Positions 1 to 8,353 of a DNA stretch of 64,000 bases are shown one piece after another. Each line of letters opens with the position of its first letter. Position 1 is the stretch's first letter. Source of the stretch: Streptomyces sp. CBMA152 (lineage in GTDB: Bacteria; Actinomycetota; Actinomycetes; Streptomycetales; Streptomycetaceae); NCBI RefSeq assembly GCF_014596475.1, contig NZ_MECJ01000012.1, forward strand, positions 62,001 through 126,000, written 5' to 3'. Both the position numbers and the translations under genes were made by a program. The notes below the pieces were generated by a model, which saw nothing but the letters and a program-made list of their open reading frames with translations, did not search any database and was not told where the DNA came from.

Positions 1-833
1 AGACCTTGAGCCTCGATCCCTGCGACGTCGAGCGGGTCCTGGGGCCGCGAACTCGGGCGATCATCGTGACGCACTGGAACGGGGCGGTCGCCGACCTGCG
101 CCCGTTCCTCGACCTCGCCGACCGCCACCCGCACCCGGTGCACGGCCCGCCAGTGGTGATCGTGGACGCGGCCAGGGCCTGCGGCGGGTGCAGCGGCACC
201 GGGGTGCGCGTGGGCGCGGAGGGCTGGGCGACGGTGTTCTCCTTCGAGTCGAAGAAGCTGATGAGCACGTTCGGGCAGGGTGGCATGGTCACCACCAACG
301 ACCCCGCTCTGGCAGGCCGGTTGCGGTGGCTGCGCACGTACGGCGGCACCGAGCACTGGGGCACCAACCAGCTGATGAGCAAGGTGCAGGCCGCGGTCGG
401 GCTCGTGCAGCTGGAGCGCCTGGACGAGATGAACCAGGCCCGCATCCTCCGGGCCCACGACCGCACCCGGGCCCTGGCCGGCATCGACGAGCTGACCACG
501 CCGCCTCAGCTCGACGAACAGCGGCACCTGTACTACCGGCACAACCTCCTGGTCCCCGACGCGTGGGCCGGGCACGGCCGCGACCGGCTGATGCACCTGC
601 TGGCCAAGCGGCACGGGGTCGGCTCGATCATCAGCGACCGTCCCGCCTACCAGTTCCACCGCCTGGTGGCCGAGCACACCGCCGGGCAGCGCTGCCCGCG
701 CGCCGAACAGCTCACCGCCCGGCTGCTGTGCCCGTGCCTGCACCCCCAGATGAGCCCCGCCGAGGAGCAGCAGGTCGCCGACGCGATCCGCGAGGCCATC
801 GCCCATCTCGCCCGCACCCACCCCACCGACTGA
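1..833 (+). CDS. DegT/DnrJ/EryC1/StrS-family PLP aminotransferase, 3' part
   Basis: Partial gene: the frame is open to the first base, so the true start lies upstream. The family transfers an amino group to keto-sugars or keto-cyclitols using PLP. The visible protein has the fold-type I segment with a D-A-A-R stretch near residue 54, then the PLP-lysine region FSFESKKLMSTFGQGG near residues 78-93, followed by the family pattern of a glycine-rich loop and an RxxxxYGG-like segment. The C-terminal half includes the usual YYRHN-type strand. Only about 14 bases separate it from the radical SAM gene, so the two are probably co-transcribed. With a glycosyltransferase and a phosphorylase nearby this suggests aminosugar or aminocyclitol chemistry, but the substrate cannot be read from the sequence. 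Confidence 0.9.
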   Translation, partial: TLSLDPCDVERVLGPRTRAIIVTHWNGAVADLRPFLDLADRHPHPVHGPPVVIVDAARACGGCSGTGVRVGAEGWATVFSFESKKLMSTFGQGGMVTTNDPALAGRLRWLRTYGGTEHWGTNQLMSKVQAAVGLVQLERLDEMNQARILRAHDRTRALAGIDELTTPPQLDEQRHLYYRHNLLVPDAWAGHGRDRLMHLLAKRHGVGSIISDRPAYQFHRLVAEHTAGQRCPRAEQLTARLLCPCLHPQMSPAEEQQVADAIREAIAHLARTHPTD

Positions 834-846
834 AACCGGGTTCGCC

Positions 847-2640
847 ATGTCCCAGCTGACCGACGAGATCGACGCCATCCGGGCACGGGAGATCCAGCTG
901 TCCGCCCCCTACGAGCCCAAGGACCCCGAGGGACTGTTGCGTCTGGTGTTCCTGCTGCCGTTCGGGCACGCCTACTCGTTGATGTGCACCGGCCCGATGG
1001 GCCTGCACGACCTGATCAACCGCAGCCCCCAGATCCCCGCCGTCGCCGAACGCGCCCTGCAGTACGACTGCCTGCGGCGCGACGGGAACCGCCTGACCAC
1101 CCCCGACGGGGTGGCCTACCGCAGCATCGAATCGCCCGCCCCCGTCAACGAGGCCGACATCGTCGGCGTCTCCCTGATCAACGCCGGGGACCTGCACAGC
1201 CTGCTACGCCTCCTCGACCTCGCCGGGATCCCGCGCCGCAGCACCGACAGGATCCCCGGCAAGCACCCGCTGGTGATCGGCGGGAACCAGGGCCTGGCGG
1301 ACCCCGAGCCGCTGGCGGACTACCTCGACGTGATCGCGGTCGGTGAAGCCGAACGCTCTCTCGCCGAGCTGATCCGCACCGTCCACGCCCACCGCACCGT
1401 CCCTAGGCCGATGCTGCTCCCCGAGCTCGCCCGCATTCCCGGCCTGTACGTCCCCTCCCTGTACACGCCGGAGTTCCGTCCCGGAGGCGGCATCCGGGCG
1501 ATCCGCCCCGCCACCGCGCTCGTCCCGGAGCAGGTCCACCCCCAGTATCTGAGGACGGAGGAGATCCACGAGGCGCACGTCACCTATCCGATCAGCGACG
1601 GCAGCGCCGCCGGGTTCCACCCCGTCCTCGGCTGCCTCCACACGTGCCTCTTTTGCAACCTCGGCAACCCGCCGTTCCGGCAGACGCCCCTCAAGGTGCT
1701 GACCGACTACGTCGACCGGCTGGAAGAGCACGGCATCTCGAAGATCATCATCAGTGCGCCGACGTTCACCCAGTACCGCCACCGCCAGCAGCTCCTGGAC
1801 CACATCCGCGCCTATGCCGAGCGAGCCGATGCCGACGGGCGGCGCGTGACCACCATCATCGGCTCGATCCGCGCCGACGAGATCAACGCCGACTACCTCG
1901 ACGCGGTGACCGAACTCGGCGACTTCGGGCACCTGTTCACCGAACTGCACCTCAAACAGACCCGCGGGGTGATCACCGTGGCACCGGAATGGGCCTCGCC
2001 CGACCTGGTCGCCCTCTACGGCAAGACGCAGAAGCTGGAGCGCGTGAACCGGGCCCTTAACCTGTGTCGCGAGAAGGGCGTCACCACCGTGATGCTGTAC
2101 TTCATCATCGGCGCACCGGGCGAGAAGGAAGAAGACCGCCTGAAGATCGCCGACTATGCGGTGGACGTCCGTGAGCGGCTCGGCGGCCAGAACGCCAACG
2201 TCATCGTCAAACTCCACCAGTTCATGCCCAAGCCGGGGACCCTCACCCAGCGGCTGCGGATGACCGACCCCGACCTCGTCCACCTGTGGGGCAACCAGGT
2301 CCGCGAACGCCTCAAGGCACTGGTCGGCGCTGCCGTGTTCGACACGCACTACCGGGTGGAACAGTTCGCCACCGCCCGCATGCACCTGGAAGTCGTCTGC
2401 TCACGCGGCGACCGGCGCATCGGACACGTCCTGGAAGACCTGTACAACTCCGGCACCGACCTGGACACCCTCACCAAGGATCAGCTAATGGCGGCCCTGG
2501 GCAAGCACGGCCTCGACTACGACCGGCACTTGCGGCACATGGACGACCCGGTGCTGCCCTGGCACATCCTCAACCACGTTCCCGCCGCCGCCGAAACCAC
2601 CCTCGCCAACCAGCTGGCCGAACGCGAGGCACGGCCGTGA
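847..2640 (+). CDS. B12-binding-like / radical SAM protein
   Basis: 597-residue protein. The 4Fe-4S cluster motif of radical SAM enzymes is seen as C263-x3-C267-x2-C270 in the context GCLHTCLFCN. A segment before it (about residues 90-180, with LVIGGNQGLADPEPLADYLD) resembles the degenerate cobalamin-binding N-terminal domain of the TIGR03960-type radical SAM family. After the cysteines follow the expected barrel signatures, including FIIGAPGE near residue 420, which resembles the GxIxGxxE region. The stop codon overlaps the GTG start of the next gene (GTGA), so the two are translationally coupled. The reaction is unknown. Being linked to an aminotransferase, a phosphorylase and a glycosyltransferase, it may rearrange or dehydrogenate a sugar or nucleoside. 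This is inference. Confidence 0.9.
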   Translation: MSQLTDEIDAIRAREIQLSAPYEPKDPEGLLRLVFLLPFGHAYSLMCTGPMGLHDLINRSPQIPAVAERALQYDCLRRDGNRLTTPDGVAYRSIESPAPVNEADIVGVSLINAGDLHSLLRLLDLAGIPRRSTDRIPGKHPLVIGGNQGLADPEPLADYLDVIAVGEAERSLAELIRTVHAHRTVPRPMLLPELARIPGLYVPSLYTPEFRPGGGIRAIRPATALVPEQVHPQYLRTEEIHEAHVTYPISDGSAAGFHPVLGCLHTCLFCNLGNPPFRQTPLKVLTDYVDRLEEHGISKIIISAPTFTQYRHRQQLLDHIRAYAERADADGRRVTTIIGSIRADEINADYLDAVTELGDFGHLFTELHLKQTRGVITVAPEWASPDLVALYGKTQKLERVNRALNLCREKGVTTVMLYFIIGAPGEKEEDRLKIADYAVDVRERLGGQNANVIVKLHQFMPKPGTLTQRLRMTDPDLVHLWGNQVRERLKALVGAAVFDTHYRVEQFATARMHLEVVCSRGDRRIGHVLEDLYNSGTDLDTLTKDQLMAALGKHGLDYDRHLRHMDDPVLPWHILNHVPAAAETTLANQLAEREARP

Positions 2641-3455
2641 CTGTCTCCTTCCCGCTCTACCAGGGCAAGCACGTCCTGGTGTCCGTTACCGACCCCGCCG
2701 AGCACGCCGCCTACGTCCGCAGACGCGACCCGAACGCCACGCTGTCCGGCACCGCTGGCGTCGTCCTCGTCTACCAGCAGCCCCTGCTCGACCATGCCCT
2801 TGCTTCGTATCCCACCCGGCCCCTTCACCACTGGGTCCGCGGGGACCTGCGGACCCTGAACGTGAACGGCCACCCGGTGGCACTGTGCGGCGGCTTCGGA
2901 GTCGGCGCCCCGGCCGCCGCCCTGGTCCTGGAACAGCTCATCGCGCTCGGGGCCCGCCGCGTCATCACCATCGGCACCGCCGCCACCCTCACCCCCGAAC
3001 TGGCCCCGGGCAGTCTCGTCGTGTGCAGCTCGGCGCTGCGCGACGACGGCGTCTCCCGCCACTACCTGCCGCCGGGCGCATGGGCCGCACCGGCCCAGGA
3101 CCTCACCCGCCACCTCACCCAGGTGTGCGAGGCGCGGGGGATCGTGGTGCGGCAGGGGCCGACCTGGACCACGGATGCCCCCTACCGCGAGACGGCCGGT
3201 GAGGTCGGACAGTACGCGCTGGCCGGAGTCCTGACCGCCGACATGGAGTCCGCCGGCCTCTTCGCGGTCGCCGCCCACCGGCGGATCCCGGCAGCCGCCG
3301 TCCTCGCGGTCGCCGACTCCCTCGTCGACCGTCAGCCCCGACAGGACCACCCGCAGGTCGGCCAGGGGCTCCGTACGGCGCTTGATGCCGCACTCACCGC
3401 GCTCACTACGTTCGGCGCCGACGCCCGACCATGCCAGCCGGGTGCACTACGTTGA
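2637..3455 (+). CDS. Nucleoside phosphorylase / nucleosidase-like protein (PNP-UDP fold)
   Basis: 272 residues. The GTG start overlaps the upstream stop by four bases and was chosen over a far upstream start in the same frame that would lie inside the radical SAM gene. The PNP_UDP family cleaves the glycosidic bond of nucleosides with phosphate or water. Visible signatures are a glycine-rich segment GGFGVGAPAAALVLEQL, then VITIGTAATLTP (phosphate/ribose pocket region), and ADMESAGLFAVA near the C-terminus, equivalent to the xxMExxxL substrate-binding motif of uridine phosphorylases and MTA/SAH nucleosidases. In this cluster it could release or use a base from a nucleoside intermediate, or recycle SAM by-products from the radical SAM enzyme and methyltransferase. 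Confidence 0.85.
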   Translation: MTVSFPLYQGKHVLVSVTDPAEHAAYVRRRDPNATLSGTAGVVLVYQQPLLDHALASYPTRPLHHWVRGDLRTLNVNGHPVALCGGFGVGAPAAALVLEQLIALGARRVITIGTAATLTPELAPGSLVVCSSALRDDGVSRHYLPPGAWAAPAQDLTRHLTQVCEARGIVVRQGPTWTTDAPYRETAGEVGQYALAGVLTADMESAGLFAVAAHRRIPAAAVLAVADSLVDRQPRQDHPQVGQGLRTALDAALTALTTFGADARPCQPGALR

Positions 3456-3530
3456 GGGATCTGCCCGATGACGTGATGAGGGCGGGCCCGTGGTGACCCG
3501 GACCTGCCTGCACAGCACAAGGACACTTCC

Positions 3531-4412
3531 GTGAGCACCGACGTACGCCCGGCCATCGGCGCCGTGGTCCTGACGATGAACGACCGACCCGCCGACTTCC
3601 CCAAGGCCATGGCTTCGCTGCTGGCCCAGCAGGACATCGTCCTGGACGTCGTCGTGGTGGGCAACGGCTGCTTCCCCGAACACGTCCCCGAAACCGACGG
3701 GGTGCGCACCGCCGCACTCCCGGAGAACGTGGGCATTCCCGCCGGCCGGAACGTCGGCGCCGACCAGGTGAAGGGCGACTACTTGTTCTTCTTCGACAAC
3801 GACGCCCTCCTCCCGGCCCCCGACGTCCTCTCGCGCCTCGCCCAGGCCCTTCACGCGGATCCGCAGCTCGCCTACGTCCAGCCCCGCATCGCCGACCCGG
3901 ACACCGGCGTCACACTGCGCCGCTGGGTGCCCCGGCTCCGTGCGGCCGACGCACAGCGGCCTGGCATTGTCACGGTGATGGCCGAGGGCGTCGTCCTCAT
4001 CCGCCGCAGCGCCTTCGACCAGGCCGGAGGCTGGCCTGGACACTTCTTCCTCTTCCACGAGGGCATCGACCTGGCCTGGCGGCTGTGGGACCTCGGACTT
4101 CAAGGCGCCTACCGGCCCGACATCGTCGTCCACCACCCCGCAACCGACCCGGCCCGCCACGCCACCTTCCACCGGCTCAACGCCCGCAACCGGGTCTGGG
4201 TCGCCCGCCGCAACCTCCCCCTGCCACTCATCCCGATCAACCTCACCACCTGGGCGCTGCTCACCCTATGGCGGGTCCGCGACCGCGCCGCACTCACCGC
4301 GTCCCTGACCGGGTTCCGTGAGGGATGGCGCGGCGGCCACGGTGCTCGCGCCCCCATGACCTGGCGCACCGTGCTCCGCCTGACTCGCGCCGGCCGCCCG
4401 CCCGTCGTCTGA
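3531..4412 (+). CDS. Family 2 glycosyltransferase
   Basis: 293 residues starting at GTG, with an AAGGA ribosome-binding site about nine bases upstream. The N-terminal GT-A domain is clear: IGAVVLTMNDRP at the start, VVVVGNG in strand 2, ENVGIPAGRNVGA, and the metal-binding FFFDNDA motif near residue 85 (DxD-like, DND). The later HEGIDLAWRLWDLG corresponds to the ED-W region seen in GT2 rhamnosyl- and glycosyl-transferases. A hydrophobic stretch near residues 235-250 may touch the membrane. It likely transfers a sugar from a nucleotide donor. Position between the phosphorylase and a NUDIX gene supports a nucleotide-sugar pathway. Donor and acceptor are unknown. Confidence 0.9.
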   Translation: MSTDVRPAIGAVVLTMNDRPADFPKAMASLLAQQDIVLDVVVVGNGCFPEHVPETDGVRTAALPENVGIPAGRNVGADQVKGDYLFFFDNDALLPAPDVLSRLAQALHADPQLAYVQPRIADPDTGVTLRRWVPRLRAADAQRPGIVTVMAEGVVLIRRSAFDQAGGWPGHFFLFHEGIDLAWRLWDLGLQGAYRPDIVVHHPATDPARHATFHRLNARNRVWVARRNLPLPLIPINLTTWALLTLWRVRDRAALTASLTGFREGWRGGHGARAPMTWRTVLRLTRAGRPPVV

Positions 4413-4436
4413 CCACCTACGCCCAGGAGAGCACCC

Positions 4437-4871
4437 ATGTCCGACGCTCAGACACCGGTGATCTTCTTCGCCGGGATCATCCTCGAAAACCGGGACGGGC
4501 ACGTCCTGATGATGCGCCGGGCCAACACCGGCTTCGCCGACGGCCAGTGGTCATTGCCCGGCGGCAGAGTCGACCCCGGTGAGCTCGCCGTTCAGGCCGC
4601 CGCCCGCGAAGCCAACGAGGAAGTCGCGGCGGACGTTCAGGTGAACGACCTGCGCACCGTCCACGTCATCAACAAAGTCGGAGAAAAGGGAGAACCCATC
4701 GTCGGCTGGTACTTCCACACCCGCTGGGAGGGACCCGTCCGCAACGCGGAAACACACCGGTGCTCCGAACTGTCCTGGACCCACCCGCGCACCCTCGCCC
4801 AGGACACCGAGGAAACCGACCGGGCAGCCCTGACGGCCTGGCTGCGCGGCGAGACCACCGGCTGGCTCTGA
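4437..4871 (+). CDS. NUDIX hydrolase
   Basis: 144 residues, ATG start with AGGAG upstream. The Nudix box G-x5-E-x7-RE-U-xEE is seen around residues 42-64 as GRVDPGE, seven residues, then REANEEVAADV. The catalytic E-E pair is present, with alanine in place of the usual late glycine. These enzymes hydrolyse a nucleoside diphosphate linked to another moiety. N-terminal strand FFAGIILENRDGHVLMMRR is typical of the fold. It follows the glycosyltransferase by about 25 bases and is probably the last gene of the first plus-strand operon, which is interrupted just downstream by minus-strand relics. It could process a nucleotide-sugar or clear damaged nucleotides. Confidence 0.92.
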   Translation: MSDAQTPVIFFAGIILENRDGHVLMMRRANTGFADGQWSLPGGRVDPGELAVQAAAREANEEVAADVQVNDLRTVHVINKVGEKGEPIVGWYFHTRWEGPVRNAETHRCSELSWTHPRTLAQDTEETDRAALTAWLRGETTGWL

Positions 4872-4878
4872 GACAGAT

Positions 4879-5331
4879 CTACCTGCCCCGACGCGTCGTC
4901 TTGGAGGCACTACCGATGCGGATACGACGAGCGATACCCCTGCTGGCCGCCGCCCTCGCGGCTGCCAGCCAACCGACGGCACCGGAGGGATTGGTGTCGA
5001 CCGCCGGGCGCTTGCCGATCACGGAGGCCCACTCGGCGGCGCGCATCGGGGTCAGCGCACCATCGGCGGATACTTCGGCAATGCGCAGGTCGGCGTCCGT
5101 GATCGCCTGCCCCGCCGGGACGTCACGCGCGATCGCGAGGACTTTGACGCGGTCGCCGGCCGACGTGACGGCAGCTGCTGCGCCCAGGCCGGCGATGACA
5201 GCGAGGACGATGCACAACGCGGCTACCGACCAGCGTCGTTGCCGCTTGATGGGGGCCGTGGTGGTGATCGGGAGCTCGGTGCGGAGGGGGCTGGCGGGGC
5301 GTGGCAGTGGCGGAGCGGCGGGGGAATCCAT
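4879..5331 (-). pseudogene. SAF-domain membrane protein, C-terminally truncated
   Basis: 150 residues. One transmembrane helix near residues 35-58 ([20 protein letters not shown]) follows a basic segment. Then comes the start of a SAF domain (VLAIARDVPAGQAITDADLR), as in CpaB/RcpC-like proteins that sit in Streptomyces conjugative elements. Family members normally continue well beyond the segment here (residues 100-118, ending near GKRPAVD). After that the reading frame becomes low-complexity and stops eight bases from the NUDIX stop codon. I read it as a truncated relic, joined downstream of a PKD-like fragment. A short functional protein is less likely but possible. Confidence 0.6.
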
Positions 5332-5355
5332 GCGGGGATTCCTCTGCTCTCTGTG

Positions 5356-5580
5356 CTAGTTGAGGACTTGAACCTCTGCGACGGTGATGTCCACGGCACT
5401 CGCCCGGGTCTGGATGAGCTGCCCGGTCTGCCCTGCACCCGCCCAGTCGATCGTCCACGTCGAGGTGGCGGTGACGTGGTACTTCCCGGAGGGCTGTGTG
5501 GAGGACGCGCCGCTGTAGTGATACCCGCAGTCCGACGAGGGCTGCTTGCCGTGCTCGGGCTGGTAGGGCGTACCGGCCGT
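5356..5580 (-). pseudogene. 3' fragment of a PKD-like transfer-element protein
   Basis: The last ~75 residues (from [20 protein letters not shown] to the C-terminal VAEVQVLN) match my memory of the end of a secreted or membrane PKD-fold protein. In Streptomyces conjugative elements that protein is usually encoded just upstream of a SAF protein. Here the same order is preserved (fragment, then SAF 24 bases later), but the N-terminal bulk of the protein, normally over 150 residues, is missing. At its 5' side the sequence runs directly into a truncated HTH gene. An apparent start in an upstream frame (to 5643) encodes unrelated Gly/Pro-rich sequence. Confidence 0.6.
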
Positions 5581-5585
5581 GGTGC

Positions 5586-6059
5586 CTCCCGCTCCGCGTG
5601 TCCGTCCTCCAGGCGGGCCTCCAACCGGGCTACCAGCGGCCACAGTTCAGCGACCGCTTCCGTGGCATGGCCGGACTGGCGAGCGATCTCCGCCAGCCGC
5701 ACGGTGGACTCCCCGAACTGGACCATCGCCCGGTGATCGGTATCGGCGACATCGGTGATGCCGAGCAGGTGCGGGGGCACGTGCAGCTGATCAGCAATAC
5801 GCCGCCGCGAGCCGACATCGTCGACCGTGCGCTTACCGAGCTCGATCGCGGACACGTACGTCTTGTCGTAGCCGAGCAGTTGCCCCAGCTCAGTCTGGGT
5901 CAGCCCGTGAACCGCGCGGAACAGCCGCAGGATCTTGCCGAGATCGCCGGTCGCAAGGATCTGCTGTGCTTGCCCGGTGGCCCAGTGCCAGGCCGCGAAC
6001 CGGGACGGCGAGGGCAGCACCGCCGCTCCGTCACTGGACCGCATCACGGTGCCGTCCAC
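5586..6059 (-). pseudogene. XRE-type helix-turn-helix regulator, 3' truncated
   Basis: The N-terminal ~158 residues encode an XRE helix-turn-helix: residues 42-82 contain [20 protein letters not shown] followed by ELGKRTV. Then comes the start of a helical region ([19 protein letters not shown] to [13 protein letters not shown]) typical of the tetratricopeptide-containing Streptomyces regulators of about 400 residues. At about 5586 the homology stops and the frame becomes Pro/Ser-rich shadow sequence over the PKD fragment. The gene therefore looks cut and fused to foreign sequence. It starts three bases upstream of the minus-strand NUDIX stop. Confidence 0.65.
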
Positions 6060-6062
6060 CGG

Positions 6063-6500
6063 CTACACCTGGGCGAACCACGCGGCGATGGACCGCTTGT
6101 AGCCCTGGGGCATCGTCAGCAACGGCACCTCCTCGGCCGTGAACAGGCCGAGTTGCTTGTGCTCGCGGCTGAGGACGGGAGTCTGGTCCGGAGTCAGGAC
6201 GGTGCAGCCGTAGGTGACGATCAAGACCCGTCGCCCCGGGATGGGCTCGTAGATCCACGTGCCGCCGTCGATGAGGGAGGCGGCCTGGATCTTCCAGCCG
6301 GTCTCCTCTGCGATCTCCCGCTCCAGCGCCTGCTCGGGCGAGCCGTCCGGGGCCTGCGTGCCGTCCGGACTGCCGACCTCCAGCCTGCCCCCGGGCAGCT
6401 CCCATTCGTCTCTTTCATTGCGCAGGAGCAGGACCCGGCCGTGTGCGTCGAGCGCGACGCCCTTGATGGATACGGGCCACAGCGGCGGCGTGTACGGCAT
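6063..6500 (-). CDS. NUDIX hydrolase
   Basis: 145 residues using the ATG at 6500 (MPYTPPLWP); the longer upstream frame lacks homology-like sequence. The Nudix box is intact: GGRLEVG near residue 46, an unusual insertion (SPDGTQAPDGSPE), then LEREIAEETGW, giving the RE-x-x-EE-x-G catalytic core. The N-terminal strand VSIKGVALDAHGRVLLLRNERDEWELPGG is typical of the fold. The insertion between the glycine-rich start and the RExxEE helix may alter substrate selectivity. It is the only intact minus-strand gene between the relics and the TauD gene. It is the second of four NUDIX domains within 10 kb. Confidence 0.9.
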   Translation of the reverse strand: MPYTPPLWPVSIKGVALDAHGRVLLLRNERDEWELPGGRLEVGSPDGTQAPDGSPEQALEREIAEETGWKIQAASLIDGGTWIYEPIPGRRVLIVTYGCTVLTPDQTPVLSREHKQLGLFTAEEVPLLTMPQGYKRSIAAWFAQV

Positions 6501-6715
6501 GACGGTCCTCGTCCAGCGGCACGTGCAGGGGGGCGAACGGAACGTAGCACGCACCAACCAACTCCGGTGCGATCTGCCGGAATTGACCGAGTCGACAATC
6601 AGTCGCTTTACCGCTCGCGAGTCGGCCACGAACAGTTGGTCCACCACCCAGCGAAGGAGAGTTTCGTGATGAGCCACGCCCTGGGCGCCCCGTCTCGTTC
6701 CAGTCGGCCACCACG

Positions 6716-8353
6716 ATGTCCGTAGGCGACCTCGCCGACCAGCTACGAGATACCGGACTGGTCACCTTGGACCGGCTGATGGTCCGCTCTGTCGTCACCA
6801 CATTCACGGACCGCGTCATGCGCGTCACAGCCCATCGCGACAGCGACGCACGGGACGGGGTGACCACCATCTACGACACCCGGCGCCACGCGCGGCGGGC
6901 CGGGTACGGCGGCTTCACCAGCAGTGAACTCGCCCCCCACACGGAACGCTCCGGGATCCCCCGGCCGCCCCGGCTGATGCTGCTGGTGTGCGCCAACCCG
7001 GCGGCCAAGGGCGGCGAATGCCTGCTGACCGACGGGCAGGCCATCCACGCCGACCTCGCCGCCCGTCATCCCGAGGCCCTGGACCTGCTGTCCACGCGGC
7101 ACACCGCCTTCTTCGGGGGCGGCGACGGCCACGCCAGCCAGGTGTTCACCCCCCAGGGACAGGGGCGCGTCTCTATCCGGCTACGCCTGGACGCGCTGGC
7201 GCGGTGGAACCCGCTCATCGAGCCCCACCTGCCCGCCCTGCGGGCGGCCGAGCTCGCCTCCTACGGCATGGTCGGCGTCGGCTCGGTCTTCGAGGCGTTC
7301 GCCGCCGGGGCCCTAGACGCCGACGACGAGGTGGCCATCCTGCACACCCCCGACGGCCGCCCCGTCACCGAGGCACTGGTGAACCTGCGCGCCGCCTTCC
7401 ACCGGGCCGCCGCAGCAGGCCAGATCAGCGAGGCAGACGCCCGCGCGCTGGAGGACCTCGCCCGCGCACTGCCCTACTCCCGCCGCTCCTGGGCCGCGCT
7501 GGGCCGCCGCGCCGCCGACGGGGGCAGCGGCGAGGCGTTCGGGCGGGTGGATGCCTGGCGCCGCGTGCACTGTTATGACGTCAAGCGGGAGGACGCCGAG
7601 CAGGCCCTGGCCCTCGTCGCATCCGGCACACTCCAAACCCCCGACACCGGGGTGTGGGGCGGGGAGGCGTGGCGCACCAGTTTCGTGCGGTTCTGGACCG
7701 CGATGTTCCGGCCGGTCGCCGGGTGGGAGGCTCCGTTCCTCCCGGTGCTCCAGCATCAGCAGCTCTACGACCCCGCGTTCCCCGGCCGGTGGCGCAAGCG
7801 GGTGCTCGCCGCCGTCGCCGCTCCCGCCCACGAGGAGGCGGATGCCCTGCGGGTCGCCGCCGACGACGGGCTGGCATGCGCGCGCCTGTCCCGCCAGCAG
7901 CGAGCCTTCTGGCTCACGCCCAAGGAACTGCACGGCCTGGACAGCCGCGAGGCACTGTTGCGGATCATCGTCCGCTCGGCGCGCTTCGACGGCGCCTGGT
8001 CCGTGTGGCCGACCACTGCCACCGAGGCCGCAGACCTCCTCGAAGCCCCGGCCGCGTCGGCCGCCGCCGTCGTTTCCGCGTTCGCGATCAACCAGGCCGT
8101 CGAAGCAGCCGACCCCCGCCGCAGCATCGCCCACCTCGATGGGGCGCGCATCGGCATCCACCTCACTGATGCCTGGGGGCTGCCTGCGGACACGGACCGG
8201 GCGGAACGGGATGCGGCGGCCCGTGACCGGGCGTTCCGTGACTTCGCCGGGGCGGTTGAGGTCGCCCGTGCGTTCTACCTCGGCGCCCGCTCCGCTGGTG
8301 TCCCGTCTGCCGGGCTGGCTTCGGCTGGTGCGAGTGCCAGGCCGCGTACCTGA
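6716..8353 (+). CDS. TauD/TfdA-like Fe(II)/2-oxoglutarate oxygenase domain fused to an unknown C-terminal domain
   Basis: 545 residues. The N-terminal ~250 residues look like a TauD-type dioxygenase. They contain GYGGFTSSELAPHTERSG, with HxE as the first two iron ligands, then LMLLVCANPAAKGGECLLTDG, the strand pair that follows them in the family, and SIRLRLD with a possible 2-oxoglutarate-binding arginine. I cannot identify the usual distal histidine with confidence. The C-terminal ~290 residues (AEQALALVASGTL onward) match no family I recognise; they contain repeated W/R-rich helices. The 3' end overlaps the convergent MFS gene by 79 bases. Role may be hydroxylation of a small molecule, but catalytic competence is uncertain. 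Confidence 0.75.
   Translation: MSVGDLADQLRDTGLVTLDRLMVRSVVTTFTDRVMRVTAHRDSDARDGVTTIYDTRRHARRAGYGGFTSSELAPHTERSGIPRPPRLMLLVCANPAAKGGECLLTDGQAIHADLAARHPEALDLLSTRHTAFFGGGDGHASQVFTPQGQGRVSIRLRLDALARWNPLIEPHLPALRAAELASYGMVGVGSVFEAFAAGALDADDEVAILHTPDGRPVTEALVNLRAAFHRAAAAGQISEADARALEDLARALPYSRRSWAALGRRAADGGSGEAFGRVDAWRRVHCYDVKREDAEQALALVASGTLQTPDTGVWGGEAWRTSFVRFWTAMFRPVAGWEAPFLPVLQHQQLYDPAFPGRWRKRVLAAVAAPAHEEADALRVAADDGLACARLSRQQRAFWLTPKELHGLDSREALLRIIVRSARFDGAWSVWPTTATEAADLLEAPAASAAAVVSAFAINQAVEAADPRRSIAHLDGARIGIHLTDAWGLPADTDRAERDAAARDRAFRDFAGAVEVARAFYLGARSAGVPSAGLASAGASARPRT

Noticed and set aside
5360..5390. Minus-strand GAGGTTCAAGTCCTC resembling a tRNA T-arm
   Set aside because: It encodes the conserved VAEVQVLN C-terminus of the PKD-like fragment and no acceptor, D or anticodon arm is present around it.
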